Assembly (NCBI RefSeq): GCF_932526225.1
Contig: NC_064039.1
Coordinates: 9,938,139 to 10,002,138, forward strand
Reading direction: 5' to 3'
Length of the DNA: 64,000 bases
From: Nematostella vectensis
Taxonomy: Eukaryota; Cnidaria; Anthozoa; Actiniaria; Edwardsiidae
The position numbers and the translations under genes are program-made. Numbering within the stretch: position 1 is the stretch's first letter; each line of letters opens with the position of its first letter. Positions 1 to 15,500 of this stretch are shown piece after piece. The notes beneath the pieces are model-generated. The model saw nothing but the letters and a program-made list of their open reading frames with translations. It was not told the DNA's origin and searched no databases.

Positions 1-940
1 ATGCAAATGAGGTCTTGTCAACAAACTCTGGCCGCGTGGAGCCGGGCTCTAGATTTTGTTGCAAACGATGTTGCAAAACGAACCGTGTAACATGTACCCC
101 GAAAAATGTGGCGTCATTTGTTGCATGAAAAAACGATGCTGTAAACTACGCATGTAACATCATCTTTAAACAAAATCTCTTCTAATGCGGGTTGAAAAGT
201 TCTACTGGCATTTGGACCATCCCAAAACGTCACATGACATTGAAATATAACTCGAGGGCGAAACGCTTCCACTTTCATGATCAGTTTTGAAATGAATGCC
301 TATGGGAGAACGTTTAGCCAAGGAAAATTAACTGGGAAAGACCTGAGAGCACTCATAATAGATGACATTTTAAGCGGAGGTCGAGATGTCGTACACCAAT
401 ATATCCCTGGCAAGGAGATAAAAGAGAACATTGATGGACATTCCACTGCAAGAGCGCTGATTGCTGCTACCAGTAAAGCGGTACTACCTGAAGGGAAAAT
501 GACTTGAAATATTCACCCCTGATAACATCACATATTGCCAAAGCTATATCAACTTTGTGGGTACGCTAGATCCCTTTTGCGGCCTCCAAGCAGTCATACC
601 CAACCTCATTGTTGGGAACTTCCGAATAAACTTCTTCAGAAATGACCATCATAAAACAAAATGGAGGCCATAAGACGAAAGAGTTTAGTCTCTCTCTTAT
701 GTACATAAGAGAGACAATTACTGCCTTTGCTGTATGCTGAATGAATTTTCCAACCATTTTTAATTTTAATTTTCAGATAATATATCTTTATAACTTTAGT
801 ATCATGACACTGACGGCTGCTTTTACCTTTTTTTTTCCATTTGTTCTATTTTACTAAAATTAAGTATTAAAGTAAGCTTAATTTTTTGAGTAAGTACTAA
901 TTTTACTTACTTTAATTGTTACCTCTTAGCATATGAAGTT

Positions 941-1090
941 TTATTTACAGGTGGGTTACCAGGATTGGCCGAGGGGGGGGGGGGGCAGGTATTATGGGAA
1001 AACCATAGTATTTGAAGATTCTTAAATAAGAAATGTCCCACTTTTTGGCCACCAAGGGGCGAGCGCGCACCCTGCACACACCCCTGCTGT
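941..1090 (-). repeat. Dispersed repeat, 'GTACCCAGG' family, copy 1 (inverted)
   Basis: Read on the minus strand, this resembles stretches at about 5428-5565, 18815-18945 and 43725-43850. They share a start rich in GGGGTGCGCAGGGTG and an internal segment close to CTTCAAATACTATG. Where both ends can be judged (43725-43850), they look like short inverted ends around CGCGTACCCAGG, which suggests a MITE-like non-autonomous element. The family name is unknown. Confidence 0.5.
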
Positions 1091-1293
1091 AATATTACAG
1101 CTCTTTCAAGGTGTTTGAAATGTGTAAATAGCACTGGATCTTATTGTAGAGTTACATTTTGATGTGCATGAGTTGTCTAATGAAATCAAGTTCTGGTGAA
1201 CTGTTTGGTGCTAGCAAATTGGCTGCGCTTGCCAAAAGACATATAGCAGAGTTTGCTTCCGAAGACCCAGTAGCGATGTTGCCTGACACAGGT

Positions 1294-1890
1294 TCAGCAA
1301 CCGTAGAATTTTGAGGAGAGAATCTTAATTCTGGATATGTAGTACAGGAATAAACTGAATAAACCGAATAAACTGCCCCATTCGGCCTTGTATGTGAAGC
1401 ATTGACGATCATACAAGCACATGTGATTGCCATTGGCGGGACTGCAGTTAAAGTTTTCTCTCTCAATCTCTCGCAAAGCTAAGTTTATTTGGTAGTATTC
1501 CTTTTCTGCTGTTTGGGGTACAGGTACTGAATAGCTTTGATATGGGGTAGGTAGGGTTATAGGACCAGTTCCCGGAAACGTCTTTTTGGCCCATAACTCT
1601 TTCACAATTTTAGAACTCTTAGTAGTAGCCACAGACGAGAGCGCATTTTCTGACTCGTTGTGTTGTCTTATTAGTTCTTGGAGATCGTCATCTGCATTTG
1701 AGTGTTTCCCAAGCTTTTCAACCTTTTTGGCATTAGTGTTGGTCGCCATCCACTTCAAAATTTTGCGATTGTTCGCATATGAAATGTACTTCCCTTTGTC
1801 GCTGTTGATGAGCTGCGTGGATATACGTTGAGAAAACGAATGTTTGCGCGAGTTAATTTTTTCTTGCAAACTCGCCAATTTCTCCTTCAG
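1294..1890 (-). CDS. Unrecognised open frame with basic coiled-coil-like N terminus (possible exon or transposon remnant)
   Basis: About 195 codons are open on the minus strand. The first part is rich in Lys, Glu and Leu (KLKRLKEKLASLQEKI), as in a coiled coil. Polar sequence follows, then a hydrophobic stretch (GSLFGLFSLFLYYI) near the end. The frame runs in from upstream without an obvious ATG; the apparent first Met of the open frame is a TTG codon. It may be a spliced exon or part of a degraded mobile element. No family is recognised and no function is assigned. A second, separate open frame lies at 2032-2364 on the same strand, so the two could be exons of one minus-strand gene. Confidence 0.25.
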   Translation of the reverse strand: MKEKLASLQEKINSRKHSFSQRISTQLINSDKGKYISYANNRKILKWMATNTNAKKVEKLGKHSNADDDLQELIRQHNESENALSSVATTKSSKIVKELWAKKTFPGTGPITLPTPYQSYSVPVPQTAEKEYYQINLALREIERENFNCSPANGNHMCLYDRQCFTYKAEWGSLFGLFSLFLYYISRIKILSSKFYGC

Positions 1891-2031
1891 TCTTTTCAGT
1901 TTTGTTTTAAGCAGCAGGAGAATTTATTTGTTTTTTTTCTTCTGGGTGCCGTTTCAAACCGCCACATAGGCACGCTGTACTGAAGAACGTTGAGGAACTA
2001 TTTGGTTGCGTGTGTCCATCTCGCAAATGGG

Positions 2032-2364
2032 TCAGGCAGATCTTGTCGTGTCAATGGGTGTTTCCTGGAATGAATCCTCGAGGGAAGTTATTTCAGAATT
2101 TTTCATTTCTATTTCAGATTGTTGTTTGGCAATTTGTTCTTCTTTTGCACAAACAAGGTTTTCAACAGGTGATACATAACACCCGGAATCCCTTTTCTTT
2201 TTTTCTGCATCGTCGAGGCAGTGAGTGAAGTTATTGGAATGAGTGGCTGCCTCGGTGTAGGGCGAATTTTCTTCAAGCATTGGTGGTTTCGTCTTTGATA
2301 CTGGAGCTGGCGAGTGCCAAACCTTGGCTTGTACACTAATTCTTTTAGTGGTTGTTCCAGGCAC
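2032..2364 (-). CDS. Unrecognised polar open frame, possible exon
   Basis: A 110-codon frame beginning with ATG. It is rich in Ser, Thr, Lys and Glu, with a heptad-like segment near its end (EEQIAKQQSEIEMKNSEI). It lies upstream, on the same strand, of the coiled-coil frame at 1294-1890. Together they could form one small minus-strand gene or a mobile-element protein. No domain is recognised. Splice sites joining them were not established. Confidence 0.2.
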   Translation of the reverse strand: MPGTTTKRISVQAKVWHSPAPVSKTKPPMLEENSPYTEAATHSNNFTHCLDDAEKKKRDSGCYVSPVENLVCAKEEQIAKQQSEIEMKNSEITSLEDSFQETPIDTTRSA

Positions 2365-2944
2365 ATCCCTTGCGCAACAAAATAGTTCGTGAATAACGCC
2401 CTCTTCGTAACAATCATAATAAGTTTACGTAACAATCTTCATCGTCTAGATAACAAATACAAATTTGATCCAGACTCACATGTTGAAAAGTGTTTCTCAC
2501 ATCTTTAACTCTACTGGCAAACATAAAGAATGTCATACTTTCGATAGAGACAAAAAACGTACTGCATTTACGGAACTCTGTTCCATAGAATACCTTCACT
2601 TGGAACGCCGTGATCGAGAATGCCGCAAAAGAAAGAAGCCAATGTCACATAACGTTCTGAGGCGCTCCAAATGATCATGTGAGCTCACCAGAAATTCAAA
2701 AGTATCGATCAATATTTTTTGGGTGCTAACCGTTTAGTGATTTCAGTAGTAACTTATCCTGAAGTTTCATAGGAATTCAAGTTTTTGGGTAGAAGATGTC
2801 ACAGCTCAAACTTGGTAAACAATTTCTGGAAAATAGCATCTGGAAGTACCTTAATTTTTTTACTTTTCAGTTGTCATTAAAGCTACTTTAGTTTGTAGGG
2901 TATCATTATAAAGCTGGAAATTTAATATCTTTTTCATTCTGCAG

Positions 2945-6939
<3,995 letters not shown>

Positions 6940-7270
6940 AGGCGGTGGCCTCTCGCTCCCTAAAGCCTGCACATAGCAAAGAACAAACCACCTTGTCTTA
7001 GCCATCATTGGCTTTATTTTTAGTTTAAAATGTAAAAGCAACAGTTTCTCCCTAGGGTACCCTATTCATCAAACACTTTCACTATCAGTTATGTTATTTC
7101 AATTCATATTGCCGCCAAACTGTAAGTTACACAAAGGGGCCACCCCTAAATGCAGTACATTGTTTTATACATTTTAAGATTAGTTTTGATGTCGTGATTT
7201 TTAGCCACCTTTGCCAGATGTAGAATATCTAAAAATGTCTTGAATTGTTTTGTCATCGAAAATAATACTT

Positions 7271-7311
7271 AGCCTGATTTTAAAACGCGTAGGTCGTCAT
7301 AAAATCAGGCT
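7271..7311 (+). promoter_or_regulatory. Perfect 12-bp stem-loop in the PRMT1 3' UTR
   Basis: AGCCTGATTTTA at 7271-7282 pairs perfectly with TAAAATCAGGCT at 7300-7311 across a 17-nt loop. It lies just before the AATAAA at 7317-7322. A role in 3'-end processing or stability is only inferred. Confidence 0.5.
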
Positions 7312-7316
7312 ATGAA

Positions 7317-7322
7317 AATAAA
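7317..7322 (+). terminator. Polyadenylation signal AATAAA for PRMT1
   Basis: Canonical AATAAA 378 nt after the PRMT1 stop codon, at a plausible 3' UTR length. No transcript data were available. Confidence 0.5.
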
Positions 7323-8651
7323 GTCCTACGGCAATGCATTATGGTTAGTTTAGGTGGCCCTTTTAATTCTTAAATTTCCCTCCGTATTTTCATGCTTTCA
7401 GAAATTAGCTTACGATCCTCAGTATGTTTTGTCTGGATTTCATTCCACGAATACGCAACCACAGTCGAATCCTAATAACTCCCCGCTTAACTCAGATTGA
7501 CTTCGGGTTCCCTATAGACTAATCTTCAATTTTGTCAACTTGGACTGTTTATGTTTCTCTTGAGGGTAAGGGTTAGTAGCTGCCCATGCTGTCTTAGTCC
7601 TGTAGGTCGGCTTTACGTGTAATTCCGTAAGTTTATGCTGAATCGTTTTTTGCTGATTTTTTTTCTCTGAAGATGAGAGGTTGAGGGATATGAGATTGCT
7701 AGCAATAGAAATCTATGCCCACGAGTTATCAACAAATCGCAATTCACCAGCCAACAAGCCTGAAGTTTGTAAGAAAGCATGTAATTTATATTTAGTTAGG
7801 GTTTATAAAGCTGGGTGTAATATACAGAGTATGGATTTCTCAATTCCACGCATTTACTGTTACAGTAGAACAAAGATGTACCTCGAAATCGTACCACAAA
7901 AATAAAGACCCAAGAATAAAATTCTCTTTTATTCAACGCCCCTAACTGTGGTTAATATTAGTTTTAGGGATGCGCTTGTACGGCTTAAATGATTGTGTAT
8001 TGCACATTCGCGATGATAGCGTGACCACTTGTCCTGCGTGACTCGTCCTGTGTAACTTGTCGCTAAAATAGGAAGGAAGAGAGGGATATTGGAGACCGGC
8101 TTGCAAGGGCCTCTGGGAAGGAGGAAGTTCATTATTTTTTTTGTTACCGATGTCTGCTAGGAGGGAAGAAATTATCCCCTATACCGTTATGATTCGAAAA
8201 TTTTCCGTTTTTTTTGGGGGGGTGGGTGGGGCGTTGCTTCTAAAATATAACTTTTATTTAAATTGCGCTCATATGGATATAAAAGATAAACAGGTAAAGG
8301 AAGAGTAAGAAGACCCGTGTTGTAGTTTAAGAATGTCGTTGCGAATTGAATGAAATTATGATTCACAGTATTCAAGTGGTGTTTTTGTTGAGTAAAGGGG
8401 AGGGGAGTGAGGGCTGTGGTTCCGAGTACATGCCGCTTTCATTGATAAGTTTTTATTTAAAGCCAGCTTTATACCTCCTATTTTTAAGGTCATTTTCCCA
8501 TGTGCTTCGTTAACCGAGGCTTTATTTGTTGCCGTGCTAAAGGTTTGGGTACGTGCTGTACCCTTTTAAACAGCATATTTATAATTTAATTTATAATCTT
8601 AATTGAGAAACATTTCTATGCAACATTGTTTCAGTTTGATATAAAAGCTGT
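7323..8651. other. Intergenic region between convergent genes
   Basis: Nothing gene-like is supported. The short open frames here (for example 7681-7905 +) have no recognisable domain. A G run lies near 8214-8232. TTTATT at 8452-8457 could be the minus-strand polyadenylation signal of the gene at 8652-10571. Confidence 0.5.
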
Positions 8652-10571
8652 TCAGGTTTTACTTGTCTTACTGCTAGCCGATGATGTCTTCTTGTCCCGT
8701 TTCCACGGACACATGTAGCAATATACTTCAAAGTCTTTCAAATCCTTAAAATTAATGTTGCGTTTAAGGCCAGACCGCAGGTCAGCAGGCCGTAGCGGGC
8801 TCATGTATGTGAGTATAGCCCAGTCCTTCTCGTCTCTTACATCAACAATCTCGTCCACTATGCCGCCATTGACGGTTTCCCGGATGTAGATACGTTTAGG
8901 AAACTAGTAAATACGAGTCAGTCAGTCAGCCAATATAATGTAAAACTAAACGAACAGCATTAAATGAGTGCGATGATATTTACCGTAGTCCCCTGCAAAT
9001 CCCACTTGCTGAAAGGTATGTCAGGCTCGCTTTCTACTTCCGGTATGAGTGGCGTAATGCGCACGCACGTACGGGGGGCTTGGTACGGGCGCTCCCAAGG
9101 TGCGACTGAGCATGCGCTAGAAGAACTGATTACGGATTCCGTGTCCTCGCAAGGGTGCTCGAGAAACTTGGTTAATCTTGAACTGCAAAAGAGAGCATAA
9201 TGTGGATATAATGGAGCTTTCGTTTGTCTGTCAGCAGCGTTGTAGACCGCTTTTCGTAGTGAATAATCGTGTGTGTAACTATGAATAACCACTAACTGTA
9301 GCCGTCCTTGAAAGGAGCACGATACAGAGACAATATTAAGAGGTACAGAATCCCGCCCCTGCTGGTCATTTCCTTTTATATATATTTGTTTTTAAAACTG
9401 GTTGTGGTGGACGGGGGGGATGGGGGGGGATGGGATGGGAAAGATAACATTTAGATTAGTGCAAAAAATCTTGATCTAGGTTTTTTCTGCCATAAGAGAA
9501 ATTACAGTATTTTACTTTTTTGCCTTATTTTGGTGGTGTACGCCATCGATGCCAAAAAGAACAAGTCTTTACAACTTGTTTTTGTCAACAAAATCTTTGG
9601 TTTACACCATATAAGACAAGTGAAAGCTGCAACTAAGAGAGTAGCGTGATCTTTTACCTGCTTGTCATTCCACGGAAGTTTGAAACCCTCCTCACGGCGC
9701 TTTTGTCATCAACAGATCCGAGACGACTTCCTACCTCCCCCACCACGTCCCGCTTGTGTCTGAGATTCCCCCCAGGTCGCCTACGGCGTGGGACGCTACC
9801 AGCAGTTGATGGCCTTACAGTTGCTTTTTTACTCGGGGCCTTTGAATCTGGTCCACCTTTCGAACGCATTGCCTTAGACTTGGATAAATCATTTCCTGTG
9901 GTGCTTATGTTTTTGATGACGCCCATTGAGTCCTTCCCCATTTGCGCTGCTATTCCGCATGACCACCTGACTTGCTCAGTTTTCTTAGATATTTCCTTTT
10001 TCACCGTCGCTGCTCTCCCCGACATATTTTGCTTGTTTTGTGTGCCGATGTCTTTAATGCGCTGTGTATTCAAGTTGTTCATTATATGCGCACTGTTCTC
10101 GGTGTTTCTAGACTGCTTATAGTGGAAATACGTCGGGTCTGTTGCTTCCCTCTTCTTACTCAACGTCTCACCTGCAACACTCGGGATACATCCTGCTGTG
10201 ACTTTTTCTTTACCTTTGCGACTTAAGTGCTCTGCGCTTTTCACTCTCTTGTCCACTTTGGGGCGTTCAATCTTGTAATCCGCTCCTCCCTCTATGTCAA
10301 GTTCTACAGATTTAACCTTTAAAAGTCGTCCATTCTCACTTCTTATATTTCTATCCCTCTTTTCATAAGTTGATCTCCGGCCCTGTGAGGGATGTTCTCG
10401 GCGAGAAGCGGCAATCACCTCCTTTGATGAACAGTTGCGATACCGTATTTTACTTACACAGGGCCCTTCTTTTGTGTTTCTTCTATCACGGGTCAAGCGG
10501 GTGCCTTTATCTACGGGTATAAAGAAGGCAACAGCCTTCTTGACTGTCGACTTTCCCTGCGATTTATGCAT
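8652..10571 (-). CDS. Three-exon gene of unknown function, 454 residues
   Basis: Exons on the minus strand: 10571-9658, 9182-8984, 8903-8652 (914+199+252 nt, phases 2 then 0, stop at 8652). The introns show GTAAAA...TTGCAG and GTAAAT...ACTAG. The ATG at 10571 opens an intact frame. Residues 1 to about 310 are strongly basic and rich in Lys, Arg and Ser, and look disordered (RRRRPGGNLRHKRD near the end of exon 1). The last 140 or so look folded, with many aromatic residues (PFSKWDLQGTTFPKRIYIRE, then VYCYMCPWKR). Splicing removes the apparent ends of the separate frames and gives one continuous protein, which supports the model. No family is recognised. A tail of Lys, Ser and Thr follows the folded part. 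The gene is convergent with PRMT1. Confidence 0.75.
9405..9440 (+). repeat. G-run cluster in intron 1 of the 454-residue gene
   Basis: Three or four runs of G within about 30 nt (ACGGGGGGGATGGGGGGGGA, then TGGGATGGGA). The stretch could form a G-quadruplex on the plus strand. Confidence 0.45.
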
Positions 10572-11380
10572 TTCAAGCTTTTCTTAAAATAATGATTTAT
10601 ATCGAAATGGACAATCTAATAACAAAACGAGAATCGCACCGTGAGCTAGTTCAAACAACACAAGCAGTTAATAAACTTACGAGAGGACTCACTTCCCTCC
10701 AAAAATAACTCGTTAAAATCAGCGAGAATTACACATGTTTTGAGTACAATTTGAGTACCTTAAAAGGATTGACCCTTTTTGCGCAGGTCCTCTAGATCGC
10801 TAGGCAACAAGCTATCGTCATAGGTGCTGCAAGGCAGATGTGCGTGCGCACATCTTCCGCGCGCTGAATGGCATTTGCTTAAAGTCTAAAAGATTTGATA
10901 AATGTGGACCTTAACAGCATCACTAGCATACACACATTGGCCAAGACGGGACGCTAGCGCAGTCTATCACCCGTGCAATTCGGCAACCATGGACTGCTGC
11001 TTCGACCTATTAGGACTCGTTAGCATGATAGCTGATTGCCAGTAGCCGACCCACCGGGGTGGGGATGGGTGGGTGGGGGTGGGGGAAGGGCAGGGGGTTT
11101 AAACAATGCTTAGAAAGCGAAACCTGTTTATCAACTTGTCAAAAGGCCTCCGTGTCAATACTCACGCCAGGCTATTATGTTTTGGTATTATTTTGAATGT
11201 CGTATATTAGCTACTTTTTTGTATTAGCTGTTCTAGAAAACGGGAAGTTGACATGCTTCTCACTATGGTTGTGAGTAAAGTTCTTTTCTGAGTCAAGTGC
11301 TTTACTTGAGACTTATCTTGCCGTGTAAACAACCTTTTTTTCGTTAAAATCAAACTAAACACAAAAAGCAAGCGCTGCTC
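10572..11380. other. Upstream region of the 454-residue gene
   Basis: No gene is recognised. It should contain the minus-strand promoter and 5' UTR of the gene ending at 10571. A G-rich run at about 11056-11095 (GGGGTGGGGATGGGTGGGTG and on) could form a G-quadruplex. Confidence 0.4.
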
Positions 11381-11384
11381 AAGT

Positions 11385-12505
11385 GTTTTAAAAAGAAAAA
11401 CAAATCTCAGAACAAGCAGCCTTTAAAAGCTTATGGGTATGATATTATAATAGCAAAGCCTATTCTGGGTAAAGAATACATTCTCAAGTACTGAAACAAG
11501 AGATAAATGCGGACATGTTTAAAAGATCACGCCACGGTGTCAAATATCCTTGCACTGCAAAACAAGCACTTATGGCTCTCGATGCACGGTCCGTGCTTAG
11601 CTCTGTTGTTCATCTTGCAGCCTGACCCTTGACCCCGCGACACGCAAGTGTCCCCGAGTTTCTCAACCAACGAATCGCTTGTTCTTTCGGAGGTTCCCGA
11701 GTTTTATATACTAATGGACAGTATTCAACGCTAAAACTCGGAATAATGAGTCGATTTGTGAAATTACCACAAAAAACGTGCTTTTTGCACCCGAAGTTAT
11801 CGAGCTTCACATTAAAACGGTAGTTTTGCTAAAATTTATCTAGATTCATCGTCTTCCCGCCGAAATGATTTTACAACGCGCGCGACAAATTCAAGTTTAA
11901 AAACAAAAGCAGCATATCGTCACTTATACGGAGGAAAACGACAAGTTACTCAAAGTTTAGGCCTGCACAATGTATCCATAATCAAGAAAAGTATTTTGTA
12001 TCTACCTTATAGTCTGTTGGAGGATTCAAAGGATGAAAAACGAATTTTCAAGTAAAGGCGTCTTTGAGCGTAGGACAGAGAGAATTTGCCTTTACAAATG
12101 AATGAATCTCCGTATTTGCACCGCTTTATTCATTCTTTCTTTCTACCTTTCTTTTTTTTTTCTCCTGAAAAATGGAAGAATCGTACAGGACCCCCATTGC
12201 CAGTTCTCTTCCATAACTGCGGGAATCTAGTACATTTCTACAGGTGCCATGAGCGCAATGCTTTGTACGTACGCTTTGTTGTCACCATTTTGTTCGTACG
12301 AAAGCACACGCTTCTTTCAAACTTTCGCGGGTTGTTTACGATTTGTTGGACCTTCACCCCGTGACACGCAAGTGACTTTCCTGCGCCGAAAGTGCTTAAA
12401 AGGGAAAAAAACAAGTCTCCTAACAAGCAGCCTGAGAAAACTCATGGATATAACATAGAAGAAGTGCCTGTTCTTTGTAAAGAATACATTCTCAAGTACC
12501 GATTC
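11385..12505 (+). repeat. Mosaic of diverged duplications
   Basis: About 110 bp at 11385-11490 recur at about 12395-12500. Both contain AACAAGCAGCCT and end in TAAAGAATACATTCTCAAGT. A second shared piece, GACACGCAAGTG, occurs at 11639 and 12361. Between them lies a copy of the GH1 promoter region (separate entry). The pieces are in direct orientation and diverged, so this is an old nested duplication and not an assembly artefact of identical reads. Confidence 0.6.
11498..11626 (+). pseudogene. Orphan copy of the GH1 gene promoter, 5' UTR and signal peptide
   Basis: About 125 bp match 16199-16322 closely: AGATAAATGCGGAC, TTTAAAAGATCACGCCACGG, then an ATG at 11572 and GATGCACGGTCCGTGC. In this copy one extra base after the MALDARSVL codons shifts the frame, and a stop (TGA) follows a few codons later. 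The similarity ends at about 11625, within what would be the signal peptide. It is a truncated, non-coding duplicate that keeps the TATA-like element. Confidence 0.8.
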
Positions 12506-12539
12506 ATCAGATACACTTGATCTGATAGCGTGAGTAACT

Positions 12540-15500
12540 TGTAACTTTATTTATACACGGTAAAACAATCAGGGCTTAAAATACTCTATATATACTATAT
12601 AATCTAAACTATGATATTACAATGATTGCCTGCTTTCCATGAATGCCGTGTCATTATAAAAAGAAATTCTTACAGCCGGACTTAAAGCTGTTAAGAGATT
12701 CTGCTTGACGTAGGTATGGAGGAAGGCTGTTCCACAAAACTGCACCACTATAATGGAAACTGTTTTTTAGATAATTGGAGCGGGGTTGCGGAACAGAGAG
12801 TTTGTTTACAGAATCTCTTATTTGGTAGTGGCTTACATGGTGTTCGAATTTAGATTGAAGGTAATCCGGGGCTAGGCCGTTAGGAGATTTGTACACCATA
12901 GTAGCCAAATGGGCCCTGCGTCGATCAACCAGCTTCGACCAGCCTAGGCTCTCGATGAGCGGATGAGCGTCGGCATCGAAACTGGAAAAAGTCAGAATTC
13001 GCGCGGCACGGTTTTGGAGCTTCTGGAGTTTTGTGGCAAGGGTACTATTACAATTTCCCCATACTACATCGCAGTAATCAAAATGGGGTTGAACAATTGC
13101 GTTAAAGGCGTACCTTAGTGTTTCGAGTGGAACAAATGGGCGACATCTCTTGATTTTTCGGAAATATTAGTAATGTGCGCGTTCCAGGAGAGGTGCTGAT
13201 CGACGCAGACTCCTAGAGATTTTGTATTAGGGACTTCCTTAATTAGGGAATTATCGAGAACTAAACGAGGAGAGTTCTCAAAGGTACTTAGTCTTTGGCG
13301 CGAGCCGATCAACATAAATTCAGTTTTAGATTTATTAAGGGTCAGTTTGTTGGCTTTAAGCCAATCACTTACGTTAGCGAGATCTTGATTCAAATTTGAT
13401 TCTATGCTCCCCACATTATTACTGGCATACGTCAGATGAGTATCGTCAGCATACATGTGTGGGTAAGAATTAACAAGACAGTTAGGGAGATCATTGATGT
13501 AAAGCAAAAATAGTAATGGTCCCAAAATGGTCCGCTGGGGAATACCACAAGTAAGAAATTTGGGACCCGAGAGAGAATTATTCACAGAGCACCTTTGAGT
13601 ACGATTAAATAAGTAGGATTTGAACCATTCGTGTGCAATACCTGAGATCCCGTAGAAATTTAATTTGGACAAAAGAATGCCGTGATCTACAGTATCAAAG
13701 GCTTTTTTAAGATCTAAAAAGACCACTGCGTTTACATTCCCTTTGTCAATGTTAAAAGCCCAGTCGTCAGTTGCTTTTAGAAGGGCAGTGACAGTGGAAT
13801 GCAATGCCCGAAAACCTCATTGAAGGCTAGAAATTAAATGGTTCTCTCTGAGATAATCGTAAAATTGTTCATAAACAATTCTCTCAAAAATCTTCGCCAC
13901 AATAGGAGTGACAGAGATGGGTCTATAATTGTTTACGTCAGACCTTTGGCCGTTTTTGAATGAAGGAGTGACTTCAACACTTTTCCATTCGTCAGGAAAA
14001 ATTCCAGAGATAATGGAACGGTTAAAAATTAAACAAAGAGATGCTGCAATTAGATCGGAGCATTCTCTCAGAATCCGAGCGGGAATTCTGTCTAAACCTG
14101 TGGCTTTTGTTTTAGTTAGTTTGCGAAGAAGAGCCAAAACTTTAGACTGGCTAGTAACGGTCAGATTGAAATAATTGTTATTTGCTGCTCTAGTTAAGAA
14201 ATTAAGATGAGACAAATCGCCACTAGCAGCTATGTTATTCGCTAGATTAGGTCCGATTGTAGCAAAGTGCGAATTAAAGGCTTCGGACAAGCTGGGCGAA
14301 TCTGTAATAGAATGGTCATCATCTAGTTTTACCTCCTTTATAGTATCGCCCCATGACAGGTAATCCGGAATCCGGAATCCATGAAAAAATGAGATATGGG
14401 ATCCGGAATCCATGAAAAAATGAGATATGGAATCCGGAATCCATGAAAAAATGAGATATGGAATCCGGAATCCATGAAAAAATGAGATATGGAATCCGGA
14501 ATCCATGCTGCTGGAATCCGGAATCCACGAGAAAAAACCCACATGGAATCCGGAATCCACACACTAGGATCCGGAATCCAGAACCCTATTGGAGAACCTG
14601 TCATGGGGCGAATAGTAGAGTTATTCGTTTTCCGCGAGGTAAGCTCGTTGATCACTTTCCAGGTATTCCGAATGTTACCTTCATTTTCGCGAAAAGCATT
14701 GTCGTAATATATTTGCTTGGCAATTTTGATTTGGCGATTTACGAAATTACGATACTTTTTGAATATCTTCCAATCGTTTACGTCTTTAGAGCGAATAGCC
14801 TTGATTTTAAAGACATATCGCTGATGCATTAGTTTTTTCAAATCCGAGTAAATCCAAGGCAATTTGGATAATCGGACTCGTTTAGTGCACAAAGGCGCAT
14901 GCTTTTCAACGAAATGGAGGAACATTTCTTGCCATTTATTCCACATGACATTCGGGTCATTGTAGGAATTAAGAAAGTTCCAGTTCAGAGATCCAATATC
15001 AGCGCGGAATGCATCAGAATTGAAATTTTTGAATTTGCGATATAAAATAGTAGAGTGTCCTTTGTTAGGCGGACCAATTGACAATTTGCTATAGGCGTAA
15101 ACCAGGCTATGGTCACTTATACCAACATGCGAAACACCAGAACAGGCAATTCTGTCAGGGTGATTAGTGTAAGTAACATCGAGCAGTGTTGCTGTGTTCT
15201 CGGTGATTCGTATGGCCTATTTGATCAATTGTGTTAAGCCATAAATGTCAGAAATATTATTCATCAGGTTAGTATTATTGTCTTGAATTACAGCGGTTTG
15301 GTCACAGTTTAAATCACCTAATAAAAAATATTCGACATTCATGGAGTCTAGTTTGCCAATTAATATTTCAAGAGAAGCGAATATACTGACAGGCGAATTT
15401 GGTGGCCTATACCAAGTATTTACCAAAAAAGGAGTAGAACGAGGTTTATTAATCTCTATGCATAAGTTTTCTAGATCAGGGATATTCAAATCCGAACGAA

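Larger units (their letters stand above)
1..2944. other. Repeat-rich DNA 5' of the visible PRMT1 exons; no confirmed gene
   Basis: No PRMT1 exon is recognisable here, although about 100 N-terminal residues, including SAM-binding motif I, must be encoded upstream of 2945. The stretch contains a dispersed-repeat copy (about 941-1090), a G run near 970-985, and minus-strand open frames at about 1294-1890 and 2032-2364, described separately. An open frame at 277-507 (+) has no recognised domain. The most economical reading is a large intron, or inserted transposon-derived DNA, within PRMT1. The window starts inside it. Confidence 0.5.

Noticed and set aside
1152-1466. Frame with YSVYSVYS repeat
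   Set aside because: Comes from a short GTTTATTCG/A repeat in repeat-rich DNA. No start or domain support.
9646-10122. 158-codon plus-strand open frame
   Set aside because: It is the antisense shadow of exon 1 of the 454-residue minus-strand gene, which has proper splice phases.
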